The notes below the pieces were generated by a model, which was given only the letters and a program-made list of their open reading frames with translations, had not been told where the DNA came from and did no database searches. 64,000 bases of DNA from Marinobacter nanhaiticus D15-8W (lineage in GTDB: Bacteria > Pseudomonadota > Gammaproteobacteria > Pseudomonadales > Oleiphilaceae): NCBI RefSeq assembly GCF_036511935.1, contig NZ_AP028878.1, positions 372,001 through 436,000 of the forward strand. Reading direction: 5' to 3'. Below, one piece after another: positions 8,044-15,537 of this stretch. The stretch's first letter is position 1, and each line of letters begins with the position of its first letter. The position numbers and the translations under genes are program-made.

Positions 8044-9884
8044 GAGGCTGTAGAAAAAGTCCCGGAATCGCCGCTCGTGCTTTGGTAGCATCGAGTCATC
8101 GCTGGCCGACAAGGACCGTCTTTCATGCCCCGCTTCAAGCACTACAACTACGACCAGGACGCGATGGTCGTTATCAACTACCAGGATCAGCTCCAGCCCG
8201 GCACCTTCGAACATGCGATCCACTACCTGATCGAACACAGGCTGGACCTATCGGTGTTTCACCCCAAGTACCGCAACGAAGACACCGGTCGGCTGGCCTA
8301 CGATCCCGCCATCCTGCTGAAGATCATCCTGTTCGCCTACTCCAAGGGCATCACCTCCAGCCGCGAGATGCAGTGGTGCTGCGAGACCAACATCATCTTC
8401 AAGGCACTGTCCTGCGATACGGTGCCGCACTTCACCACACTGGCAAAGTTCGTCAGCGGCCATGCCGATGAGATCGAGGATTTGTTCGAGCAAGTGCTGC
8501 TGGTGTGTCACGAGCAGGGCCTGTTGGGCAACGAACTCTTTGCCATCGACGGTTGCAAGATGTCCTCCAACGCCAGCAAGGAGTGGTCCGGCACCTTCAA
8601 GGAGCTCGGCGAGAAGCGGGAGAAGCTGCGGCGCCTGATCCGCCACCACCTGCGTGAACACTACGCGCGGGACGAAGCGGAGACCGAAGCCGAACTGGAC
8701 CGGGATATCCGCCGGGCCAAAACCATTCTCTCGCTGGATGAGGCCATGACCAAAGTGGACCGCTTCCTAAAGACGAACCGCCCACGGAGGGGCCGGGGGA
8801 AGCGGAACAAGGAAGTGAAGAGCAACCTGACCGATAAGGAGAGTGCCAAGATGACCACGGGCAAGGGCACGATCCAGGGCTACAATGGTGTCGCCACGGT
8901 GGATAAGAAACACCAGGTCATCATCGACGCCCAGGCCTTCGGCGAAGGCCAGGAGCATCACACGCTGCAACCGGTCCTGGAAACCGTCGAAGCTCGCTAT
9001 AAGAAGCTGGGTATTGCCGACAGCATCTACCAGCAAGGCACCATCGTCACCGCCGACACCGGCTTCGCCAACGAAGCCAATATGCAGTACCTGCATGAGC
9101 GTCAGATCAACGGCTATATCCCGGACAACCAGTTCCGCAGCCGGGACCCGAAGTTCCAGCACCAGAAAGCCAAGTACGGCAAGCGCCATCAAGACCGACC
9201 GGCCACAGGGTGGAAGAAGACCATCCCCGCGAGCGAATTCCAGTTCGACCCGGTGGACCTCACCTGTATCTGTCCCGCCGGCGAATCCCTCCAATACCAC
9301 GGAACCAAGGTCGATCAGAACGGCCAGCGCCGAACCTACTTCCAGGGCCGTTTACTGCAGTGCCGACACTGCCCGAAGAAGCACCGCTGCATGCAGAACC
9401 CGGAGGCGGCCAACGATCGGAAAGGCAAAGGAAGACAGGTCTCGTTCACCATCGAGACCCAGCGCCGACCGAACTACACCGACTGGATGAAGCACCGGGT
9501 GGATAGCCCCCAAGGCAAAGAAATTTACAGCCATCGAATGTCGGTGGTGGAGCCGGTGTTCGGCAATATCGGCACCACCAAACGGCTGAACCGCTTCAGT
9601 CTGCGGGGTAAACGGAAAGTGCAAGGCCAGTGGCAGCTTTACTGTCTGGTTCATAATATTGAGAAGTTGGCCAATTACGGGCAGTTGGCAGCCTGACCGA
9701 AGGGCAGGTGGGAGAGCCATGCTATAGCGCCGCTGAATGCGCTATAGCTGACTAAGCGGCAAAAAACTTGGAGTGCGCGGCTATTGTCGGAAATAAAACA
9801 ACGCATCCGCCAATGGCGGGTAAACAAAAGAACAACTGAAACAGCGGGTGGAAACGACTCAGAATTGGGTTTTTCTACAGCCTC
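8044..9884 (+). mobile_element. IS1182-family insertion sequence inside attC
   Basis: 1841-bp element with perfect 15-bp terminal inverted repeats (GAGGCTGTAGAAAAA at 8044-8058, complement at 9870-9884). It is flanked by GTT on both sides (8041-8043 and 9885-9887; CGTT if the right end is read one base shorter), consistent with a short target duplication. It carries one transposase gene, and a 10-bp inverted repeat (GCTATAGCGC at 9721-9730 with 9739-9748) lies behind the transposase. Its composition matches the chromosome better than the AT-rich cassettes around it. It appears complete. Confidence 0.85.
8125..9696 (+). CDS. IS1182-family transposase
   Basis: 523-aa DDE transposase encoded within the 8044-9884 element. 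The family's N-terminal domain (MPRFKHYNYDQDAMV..., LLKIILFAYSKGI) is followed by the catalytic carboxylates in FAIDGCKMSSNASK, TADTGFANEAN and SHRMSVVEPVFGNI. A Cys-rich insertion (CICPAGE, CRHCPKKHRCM) is typical of IS1182/IS5-like enzymes. The length is usual for the family and no frameshift or stop is seen, so the element could be active. The start at ATG 8125 gives the canonical N-terminus. Confidence 0.92.
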   Translation: MPRFKHYNYDQDAMVVINYQDQLQPGTFEHAIHYLIEHRLDLSVFHPKYRNEDTGRLAYDPAILLKIILFAYSKGITSSREMQWCCETNIIFKALSCDTVPHFTTLAKFVSGHADEIEDLFEQVLLVCHEQGLLGNELFAIDGCKMSSNASKEWSGTFKELGEKREKLRRLIRHHLREHYARDEAETEAELDRDIRRAKTILSLDEAMTKVDRFLKTNRPRRGRGKRNKEVKSNLTDKESAKMTTGKGTIQGYNGVATVDKKHQVIIDAQAFGEGQEHHTLQPVLETVEARYKKLGIADSIYQQGTIVTADTGFANEANMQYLHERQINGYIPDNQFRSRDPKFQHQKAKYGKRHQDRPATGWKKTIPASEFQFDPVDLTCICPAGESLQYHGTKVDQNGQRRTYFQGRLLQCRHCPKKHRCMQNPEAANDRKGKGRQVSFTIETQRRPNYTDWMKHRVDSPQGKEIYSHRMSVVEPVFGNIGTTKRLNRFSLRGKRKVQGQWQLYCLVHNIEKLANYGQLAA

Positions 9885-9906
9885 GTTATGCGCAAAAGGA
9901 GGAGGC

Positions 9907-10374
9907 GTGCATCATTTGGCAGCCCAATGGATTGTGGGGTTACTGAGAGATAGGAATATCCCTTTTCTGATCTGTGGGGGACTCGCTGCAAAGGGATATG
10001 GCTCTGAGCGTGACCTGAATGACATCGACCTTTTCGTCCCTGGCGAACACTTCTCTTCAGTGGTTCAGGCTGGCCAGGAATTCGTATCCAAAGCTGCTGC
10101 TCACCGCCAAGAGGAAGGCTGGGATCTAACCTACGTCCAGTTTAAGTATGAAGGCATTAAAGTGGAGGTAGGTAACGCTGATGGCCCGCATATCTTCGAT
10201 GCAGGCAAAGAGGCGTGGGTTCCGCTCAACATAGATTTTTCTCGCTATGCGACTGTGTATTTGCTGGGTCTTGAGCTTCCCCTTATGCTGAAGGACGATC
10301 TGATTCGGTATAAATCTGCGCTCTCGCGGCCGGTGGATATCGAGGATATTCGTGCTATCCGTGAGAGCGCATAA
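9907..10374 (+). CDS. Nucleotidyltransferase-fold protein (cassette gene)
   Basis: 155-aa protein with the start of a nucleotidyltransferase fold: GGLAAKGYGSERDLNDIDLFV, with GG at about residues 24-25 and the metal-binding DID at 39-41. MNT/AbiEii-like relatives transfer nucleotides and often belong to toxin-antitoxin or abortive-infection modules. No partner gene accompanies it here, and a third catalytic carboxylate is not obvious. The frame is open from 9784, but the part before 9885 belongs to the IS element. The GTG at 9907 has AGGAGG directly upstream and lies 16 nt after the cassette boundary, so it is the likely native start. The stop codon lies within the next attC. Confidence 0.65.
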   Translation: MHHLAAQWIVGLLRDRNIPFLICGGLAAKGYGSERDLNDIDLFVPGEHFSSVVQAGQEFVSKAAAHRQEEGWDLTYVQFKYEGIKVEVGNADGPHIFDAGKEAWVPLNIDFSRYATVYLLGLELPLMLKDDLIRYKSALSRPVDIEDIRAIRESA

Positions 10375-10446
10375 CCAAGCCATGCACCGGATGCCAAAAC
10401 CTCTGCTTCGCGCCGGTTTTGTCACCGGTGATGGCGGGCGTTATGT
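10369..10446 (+). other. attC site 2
   Basis: Left core GCATAAC (10369-10375) contains the stop codon of the preceding gene; right core GTTATGT is at 10440-10446. The arms GCCATGCACCGG and CCGGTGATGGC pair with one unpaired G in the left arm. Length 78 bp. Confidence 0.88.
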
Positions 10447-10460
10447 TTTAAGGAGTAGTT

Positions 10461-10871
10461 GTGGATCGAGCCATTCTTAGAGCTGCATCAATGGTTTATT
10501 GCGCATCGTTAGCGGTTTACTTCTGGCTCGTTTTCAGCCCCCAAAGCGACCTGCCTCAGGAGGTCCTCTGGTATATGCAATGGTGGTATTCACAGCCGAG
10601 CACGCAACTTCAGTCTTTATGGGCAAATGTAAGCACGGCCCTGCTCGCCATGGCCTTTATTTCAGCGATCTTTTTGGCGTTCTTGAAAAAGTGGGCGGGG
10701 CATGTCTTTCTGGGCAGTAATCTGATTGTTCTGAGTGCCCAGTGGCTCATGGCAGACTATGCACCACAGACAAGCCTGCTTGCCAGCATTGAGAATCTGA
10801 CACTCATATCTGTAGGTTGTATTTTGGCTGTGTTTGTCTTGTCGAGTCGTCTCGGCACGTTTAAAACATAA
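10461..10871 (+). CDS. Four-helix membrane protein of unknown function (cassette gene)
   Basis: 136-aa hydrophobic protein with about four predicted membrane helices (roughly 8-25, 56-75, 80-95, 108-130) and a Trp-rich loop between the first two (LWYMQWWYSQ). I recognise no family. The GTG start at 10461 has AAGGAG about 7 nt upstream, 14 nt after the cassette junction, and the stop overlaps the next attC. It is thus a complete single-gene cassette. Small membrane proteins are frequent in integron cassettes, and their functions are mostly unknown. Confidence 0.7.
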   Translation: MDRAILRAASMVYCASLAVYFWLVFSPQSDLPQEVLWYMQWWYSQPSTQLQSLWANVSTALLAMAFISAIFLAFLKKWAGHVFLGSNLIVLSAQWLMADYAPQTSLLASIENLTLISVGCILAVFVLSSRLGTFKT

Positions 10872-10949
10872 CCAGGCCAGGCACGGCGACGCCTTTTTCG
10901 TTGCGGCTTCGCCTCCACTACAAAGCCGCGCATGCTGGCAGCGTTAGGG
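10866..10949 (+). other. attC site 3
   Basis: Left core ACATAAC (10866-10872) contains the stop codon of the preceding gene; right core GTTAGGG is at 10943-10949. Left arm GCCAGGCACGGC pairs with GCCGCGCATGCTGGC with an unpaired G. Length 84 bp; the centre closely resembles attC 4 and the half site at 18791. Confidence 0.9.
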
Positions 10950-10956
10950 AGAAAGA

Positions 10957-11553
10957 ATGGCTGAGTCTTTGCAGATAGCCTTCTACATAGTCAGTCCGAT
11001 CGGGACATTTCTTGCCGTTGCAACGGCGTACTACGCGATTTACCGTCAGACAAAGCCTTGTGTCGTCGTCTATTATGAGCCGAATCCTGACACTGCCAGC
11101 CTGATTGATCTTGTGATTCGCAATATCGGAACTGGCACGGCGCGGGACATTTCCTTTTCCGATCCACTTCCCATTCTAGGCTGGGGAATCGAGAAGGCTG
11201 ATAACAGCGAAAGCAAGCAGATTGATCATCGAATTCCTTTTCTAGCGCCAGGCAAAGAGCTGAGGTTCAATGCTGGTCAATATGGTGGTCTCAAAGATCG
11301 AGTGAAGAATGGAATCTCTGTCAGTGCGAACTACTCCTTTCGGACTCCATTACGTTCGGGCAAAAAGGGCACTGACTCCTCAATGCTGGACGTAAATTAC
11401 ATGCAGCATGCTGGAACAAAAAATAGCGCAGCTCAGGATCTTTCCGATGCTCTAAAAGGACGGAACCACACTGTATTCATCCAGATGAACAAGAGCTTGG
11501 CGAGTATTAGCAAATCGTTATCGGAACTGTCAGACAAGAGGGATGATGCCTAG
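10957..11553 (+). CDS. Membrane-anchored protein of unknown function (cassette gene)
   Basis: 198-aa protein with one N-terminal membrane helix (about 8-28). It is followed by a soluble part that looks like a beta-sandwich (VVVYYEPNPDTASLIDLVIRN, then IGTGTARDISF), a pattern seen in many uncharacterised anchored proteins, and a polar helical tail. ATG 10957 is preceded by GGGAGAAAG right after the attC 3 core, and the TAG stop lies 3 bp before the attC 4 core. It is a complete single-gene cassette. I cannot assign a function. Confidence 0.7.
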   Translation: MAESLQIAFYIVSPIGTFLAVATAYYAIYRQTKPCVVVYYEPNPDTASLIDLVIRNIGTGTARDISFSDPLPILGWGIEKADNSESKQIDHRIPFLAPGKELRFNAGQYGGLKDRVKNGISVSANYSFRTPLRSGKKGTDSSMLDVNYMQHAGTKNSAAQDLSDALKGRNHTVFIQMNKSLASISKSLSELSDKRDDA

Positions 11554-11556
11554 CCT

Positions 11557-11640
11557 CCCTAACCAGTGCAGGCACGGCGACGCCCTTTACATTGCGCCTT
11601 CGGCTCCATTCCAAGGGCGCGCATGCTGCGAACGTTAGGC
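11557..11640 (+). other. attC site 4
   Basis: Left core CCCTAAC (11557-11563) and right core GTTAGGC (11634-11640), an 84-bp imperfect palindrome with the sequence style of attC 3 (CAGGCACGGCGACGCC in the left arm, GGGCGCGCATGCTGCGAAC in the right). Confidence 0.9.
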
Positions 11641-11654
11641 ACCAAGGGTCGAGT

Positions 11655-12593
11655 ATGTTGGAAGATCAAATCGGACCAGTTTTGAGCATTATGGTTAGCT
11701 ACGGATTTGAGGGCGTGGTAGTTGGGCTGGTCGTGTTTTCGTTGATGAAATATTTTCTCCCTGGGTACCTATCGGAGAAAGGTAAAAACCTTGCCACTCG
11801 CGAAGATATTGAGCTCATAACAGATAAGGTTGAGTCAGTAAAAGCTGACTATGCGGAGATTCTTGAGGAGGTGAAGAGTAACAATCAGATTAAGATTGAT
11901 GCTATCGAGCGCGAAAAAACACTCAAGAAAGAAGTTTACATGGAGGCGGTTGAAGCTATTACATTGAGCCAGAATATGCTCAGCAACCTCTCCAATCTGA
12001 ATATAAAAGACGACCAGCTCACGTCAGCCTTTTCTGCAAATGCAGGAAAAATTGCAAAAGTTCAATTGGTAGGCGGACAAGAGACTGTGAAAGCCGTGAC
12101 CCAGTTTATGGGTGAAGTAGCCTCAAATTTTCTTGACCTGATTTTAGACAGAAGTCTGTTGTTACAGAGGCAGGGGCAGATCGAAAGTCTTCAGTCAGTA
12201 CGAAATCAGCACCAAGGCGAAGTGGAAAGATATGTTCAAGTAATGAAGGCATTAAATCTAGAGGGAGTGGTCAATCAGGGGACTTGGGAATACATTGACC
12301 AAAGCTTTAAGTTTGAGTGTGAGCAGCGTGATAAGTTAGATCGTGAAATTGTAGAACTTTGGAAAGTTCAGAATCAAGAACATCTCGGTTTCATGAGGCG
12401 GGTAATGGCCACATTTTATGAAGTGTCAGAGAAACTCCCCGATGCAGTCCTAGCGGTTCGAGGCGAGCTTGATCTTGAAATAGATGAAGAGCATTACCGT
12501 GATATATTTAGAGCGAATATTGAAAAAGGTCGAAAAATTCTTGATGAGTTCTTTGCTAAGGTAGAGGCACAACACGGGCTAACCAGCGAATGA
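11655..12593 (+). CDS. Membrane-anchored coiled-coil protein (cassette gene)
   Basis: 312-aa protein with one membrane helix near the N-terminus (about 10-33). The signature YLSEKGKNLATREDIELITDKVE follows in the region of residues 36-60, found just after the membrane anchor in many uncharacterised proteins, and then long charged helices predicted as coiled coil. No enzymatic motif is visible. The ATG at 11655 is 14 nt after the attC 4 core with a weak Shine-Dalgarno; the open frame extends back to 11592, but that part is attC. The stop lies inside attC 5. Function unknown; a role in defence is possible only by analogy to other cassette genes. Confidence 0.7.
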   Translation: MLEDQIGPVLSIMVSYGFEGVVVGLVVFSLMKYFLPGYLSEKGKNLATREDIELITDKVESVKADYAEILEEVKSNNQIKIDAIEREKTLKKEVYMEAVEAITLSQNMLSNLSNLNIKDDQLTSAFSANAGKIAKVQLVGGQETVKAVTQFMGEVASNFLDLILDRSLLLQRQGQIESLQSVRNQHQGEVERYVQVMKALNLEGVVNQGTWEYIDQSFKFECEQRDKLDREIVELWKVQNQEHLGFMRRVMATFYEVSEKLPDAVLAVRGELDLEIDEEHYRDIFRANIEKGRKILDEFFAKVEAQHGLTSE

Positions 12594-12650
12594 AACCGAC
12601 CAATTTATACGCTGAGCTCCTAAATCGGCGGCTTATTCGGAGCGTTAGAT
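12577..12650 (+). other. attC site 5
   Basis: Left core GGCTAAC (12577-12583), right core GTTAGAT (12644-12650). The left arm CGAATGAAACCG aligns with the complement of CGGCTTATTCG with one extra G. The preceding gene ends inside the site. Confidence 0.8.
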
Positions 12651-12660
12651 TTATACCTTT

Positions 12661-12855
12661 ATGAATAATCGCTGTTTCGGATTTACAAAAAATGGTCGCT
12701 TGTGCTCGCGTAGAGGAGCTTGGCTATTTTTTTGTGCTGACCATAGGCGTCAGTGGATTGGCTGGCTATTTTCTCTGACATTTACGGTGATTGCCGGTTC
12801 TGCATCAATCTACAGCGTTGCGTCTGCGAAAAAACCGGGACAGATTTATTTTTAG
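12661..12855 (+). CDS. Small Cys-rich membrane protein, truncated (cassette gene)
   Basis: 64-codon frame starting 10 nt after the attC 5 core. The N-terminus has zinc-finger-like spacing (C5, C15, C25, H28 in CFGFTKNGRLC and FFCADH) followed by one membrane helix (about 33-52). The last nine residues (KKPGQIYF and the stop) are encoded by the inverted repeat of the inserted RAYT element, so the native C-terminus is lost. No clear continuation is found beyond the element, so the original length is unknown. Confidence 0.55.
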   Translation: MNNRCFGFTKNGRLCSRRGAWLFFCADHRRQWIGWLFSLTFTVIAGSASIYSVASAKKPGQIYF

Positions 12856-13681
12856 CTGACCGATACACGTCCAACACGTGATATATCAAGTACAATCCCC
12901 CGACGCAGAAGGATCTGCGCACCGATTAACGGCAAGGAGAAGCCGATGCCCCGCCAAGCACGCGTTATCGTTCCTGGGCTCCCGCACCACATCGTTCAGC
13001 GCGGCCATAATCGTCAGGCTGTTTTCATCGAAGAGCAGGACTATGCCTACTACCTCAGTAACTTGAGGGAGTGGAAGCAAGCACTGGATTTGAAGGTCTA
13101 TAGTTATTGCTTGATGACGAACCATGTCCATTTGGTCGTTGGCGCCAATGATGAGTTGACTGCCATCCCCCAACTCATGAAACGGCTGGCCGCCCGGCAG
13201 ACGCGATACGTGAATGCAATGGAGCGACGGAGCGGTTCGTTGTGGGAGGGTCGGTACAAGGTAAGCGCCATCGATACGGATGAGTATCTTTTGAGCTGCT
13301 GTCGGTATGTGGAGCTCAACCCCGTGAAAGCGCGCATGGTGGTATGTGCCGAAGACTACCCCTGGTCGAGTTACGCGGCCCGGACTGGTCGGCAAAGAGC
13401 GAGCTGGCTCGATGAGCCACCGACATACAGCGCACTTGCTGGGAGTCCGTCAGAACGTGCCGCGATCTATGAGAAGTTTGTCTCGGACACGACTCAGTCG
13501 TCAGCGGACTCGTTGATCAGTTCGGCCGTTGCAAGTAATAAGTTGACGGGTGGTAGTCGTTTTATCGATGAGGTTGAGCGACGGACTGGAATTCGGGTCG
13601 AGATGCGTCGGCCGGGTCGCCCTCGGAAGGAATTTTAGATAAATCTGTCCCGGTTTTTTCCTTAATCTGTCCCGGTTTTTT
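12829..13681 (+). mobile_element. RAYT-type transposase element with inverted ends
   Basis: The element is bounded on the left by AAAAAACCGGGACAGATTTA (12829-12848) and on the right by its exact complement (13640-13659). A second, one-mismatch copy of the right end lies immediately downstream (13662-13681). It carries a single transposase gene and interrupts the small cassette gene at 12661. A short internal hairpin (CGCAGA...TCTGCG, about 12903-12918) precedes the transposase start. Confidence 0.75.
12946..13638 (+). CDS. REP-associated tyrosine transposase (RAYT, Y1_Tnp)
   Basis: 230-aa HUH-type single-strand transposase of the IS200/RAYT group. It begins MPRQARVIVPGLPHHIVQRGHNRQ, as is typical of the family. 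The HUH metal motif is NHVHLVV (about residues 61-67), and the catalytic Tyr lies in CCRYVELNPVKA (about 121). A basic C-terminal tail follows. AAGGAG precedes ATG 12946. Such proteins cut at small palindromes (REPs). The stop codon abuts the right inverted repeat, so gene and ends form a compact unit. Confidence 0.9.
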   Translation: MPRQARVIVPGLPHHIVQRGHNRQAVFIEEQDYAYYLSNLREWKQALDLKVYSYCLMTNHVHLVVGANDELTAIPQLMKRLAARQTRYVNAMERRSGSLWEGRYKVSAIDTDEYLLSCCRYVELNPVKARMVVCAEDYPWSSYAARTGRQRASWLDEPPTYSALAGSPSERAAIYEKFVSDTTQSSADSLISSAVASNKLTGGSRFIDEVERRTGIRVEMRRPGRPRKEF

Positions 13682-13758
13682 CCTTTGACAAACTGTATAT
13701 ATTTATTTCTAGCGCTCTATTCGGCTGTGACAGAATTAATGGTTTTAGGAGGTCAAAA

Positions 13759-14112
13759 ATGTCGTGGTTTTGGGATGCCTTTCAGCAAAGGGAAATTGGT
13801 GAAAACCGCAAAAAAAGCGGCGAGGCGCACGTCGACGCAAAGATCGCTTTGCGCTCGATTAAACAATTGGAGGAAAAGGTCGATCGGTTATCACTTCTCT
13901 GTCATGCCTTATTTGAGGAGTTAGAGCGCACTACGGGTTTCTCCGAAGCCCAGCTCAAAGAGAAAATGACTCAAATTGATCTTCGTGACGGGCGCGCGGA
14001 CGGCAAGTATGACCCGGTTAAAGGAAGTAACTGCCCTGATTGCGGAAGACAGGTAAAGAAGACACGTCCGAATTGTTTTTGGTGCGGTGCACGACTTCAG
14101 CCCCTAGGCTGA
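13759..14112 (+). CDS. Zinc-ribbon protein of unknown function
   Basis: 117-aa protein with a helical, coiled-coil-like middle (about 20-60) and a C-terminal zinc ribbon with two CxxC pairs (CPDCG and CFWCG, about residues 91-110). TAGGAGG lies 8 nt upstream of ATG 13759. Its AT-rich leader and position right of the RAYT element fit the cassette region, but no attC follows it, so its cassette status is uncertain. Zinc ribbons of this kind often bind nucleic acid or protein; nothing more can be said. Confidence 0.6.
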   Translation: MSWFWDAFQQREIGENRKKSGEAHVDAKIALRSIKQLEEKVDRLSLLCHALFEELERTTGFSEAQLKEKMTQIDLRDGRADGKYDPVKGSNCPDCGRQVKKTRPNCFWCGARLQPLG

Positions 14113-14265
14113 TTCGTAACTGGTGACTGGTAACGATGAAAGTGGGTGCAAGGGAGCCAGTGCGAATCCAGTCGAGGCTGGTCTGATAAGCGGCAAATGA
14201 TCGTACCTAGAAGATGATACGCACAATGATGTTATCGAGAACGTGTCAGTCCAGGGAGAGCAACC

Positions 14266-14490
14266 ATGAGTCAGGCCTACCAAACGAACACCAAAGTGGA
14301 ATGGGATTGGGGCGAAGGCACCGCCAATGGCTACGTGCGGAAGGTTTTCCGGGAGACGACCACCCAAACCATCAAGGGCTCCGAAATCACCCGCCATGGA
14401 AGCGACGACAATCCCGCCTACCTGATCGAACAGCAGGATGGCGACCAGGTGCTGAAGTTGCATACGGAAGTGCGCAAGGCAACGAACTGA
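14266..14490 (+). CDS. DUF2945 (Tudor-like) small protein
   Basis: 74-aa cytoplasmic protein that matches the DUF2945 pattern: a V.W.WG.G.A.G.V...F beta-barrel start, then GSEITRHGSDDNPAYLIEQ..G..VLK. Proteins of this family are short, widespread and of unknown function; the fold is Tudor/SH3-like. The start has GGGAG upstream of ATG 14266. The 153 bp before it contain several short inverted repeats but no attC or recognised RNA. It could be the first chromosomal gene after the cassette region, or an acquired single gene. Confidence 0.75.
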   Translation: MSQAYQTNTKVEWDWGEGTANGYVRKVFRETTTQTIKGSEITRHGSDDNPAYLIEQQDGDQVLKLHTEVRKATN

Positions 14491-14522
14491 CTGTCGCTAC
14501 GCAGCGCTTGGTTCTACCAACC

Positions 14523-15209
14523 CTACTCAGTCGTCCGGGCTCCTTTTCGCTTTCTTCTCATGACGTACAGGCCCGCAAGACCGAGACCGAATAAAGACCA
14601 GGCTCTTGGTTCAGGCACTTGGAGCACGAGCCGGTCAAACTCCATGACGTTTGTCAGGCCCGAGCCGCCCAACACAAGGCTGGTCACGCCGGATACGTTG
14701 AATTGCAACTCGAAGGGTATGCCGTAATTGTCGCTCGTCTCGCCATACTCACCGCCGAAGTCGAGCTGCGTGCCTTCAGAATCAAAGGTTGCCCACCAGA
14801 CCTGCAGTCCGGGCGGATAACCTGAATTGATCGCGAGTAGTGAAACCGCGTTGACGGGCTGGTTAAACGTGATGGCGAAGCCGCCAAAACAATCGAACGT
14901 TACCTCGTCGTCTTCGCAAAATCCCGGGCCGCCGCCGAAAATGCCAAATGTCAGGTTGCCGGTAGGGGCGGGAAATTCAAATCTGGGCGTGGTGGCGTAT
15001 ACCGGACTCGGCGGCCAAATCGGGTTCGGCGAGTTGTAGGTCAGTGTCACGAAGGGGGAGACGTTGGATAGGTCGGTGCCTTCGGCATAGTCATCCGGTT
15101 CGATTTCGATAAGGCCCGCATGCGCGACCCCAAAAAAGAATATCGTCGTCAAACATAAGAACGTGTTGCGAATATAGCTAACACGTATTTTCCCAATACT
15201 CTGGTTCAT
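14523..15209 (-). CDS. PEP-CTERM sorting-domain protein
   Basis: 228-aa exported protein. It has an N-terminal signal peptide (hydrophobic stretch about 14-31, ending AHA). A beta-rich extracellular region contains acidic and Pro/Asn-rich segments and a likely disulphide pair (FCEDDEVTFDC). The C-terminal signal is VPEPRAWSLFGLGLAGLYVMRRKRKG: a PEP motif, one hydrophobic helix and a basic tail. Such signals are processed by exosortase during exopolysaccharide-linked export. GAGGAGA precedes the start. No exosortase gene is in the window. Ligand or surface function unknown. Confidence 0.85.
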   Translation of the reverse strand: MNQSIGKIRVSYIRNTFLCLTTIFFFGVAHAGLIEIEPDDYAEGTDLSNVSPFVTLTYNSPNPIWPPSPVYATTPRFEFPAPTGNLTFGIFGGGPGFCEDDEVTFDCFGGFAITFNQPVNAVSLLAINSGYPPGLQVWWATFDSEGTQLDFGGEYGETSDNYGIPFELQFNVSGVTSLVLGGSGLTNVMEFDRLVLQVPEPRAWSLFGLGLAGLYVMRRKRKGARTTE

Positions 15210-15537
15210 TACATGTCTCCTCTGTTAATCGGAGCCTTATGATTTCCGGTGTTATTAGATTTTGCATGCTCCTCCTCGTGGTGACGTGGGACCCACATTG
15301 AAGCGACAGAATATGGGGTTGATGGCGCAGCATACCGGCCTGCCGACAAGTCAAGCTGCAGCCATTGATGTGGCAAGAATCGAACCGGAGAATTGTTTTT
15401 CCGTTGAAAACAAAAACGAGGTCTTGAAGGGTATTAGCGCTGGTCCGATGTGCGGGAATCCACCTGTAAAACTTCCCGACGTTTGGTAAGACCGCGCTCA
15501 GAATAGTGTGAAACGGACGGACGTTCCCAGGCGACGT
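15210..15537. other. Gene-free spacer
   Basis: 328 bp between two minus-strand genes. An open frame at 15262-15489 on the plus strand has no ribosome-binding site, no recognisable domain and poor coding character. I see no repeat, attC or terminator here. Confidence 0.4.

Noticed and set aside
9784..9906. N-terminal 41 codons in frame with the nucleotidyltransferase gene.
   Set aside because: They lie in the IS element and its inverted repeat; the native start after the cassette junction has a better ribosome-binding site.
14113..14265. Structured region with short inverted repeats before DUF2945, considered as an attC, tRNA fragment or group II intron piece.
   Set aside because: No core boxes, no cloverleaf and no intron domain V could be recognised.
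15262..15489. 75-codon plus-strand frame in the spacer right of the PEP-CTERM gene.
   Set aside because: No Shine-Dalgarno, no domain and low-complexity composition unlike a real protein.
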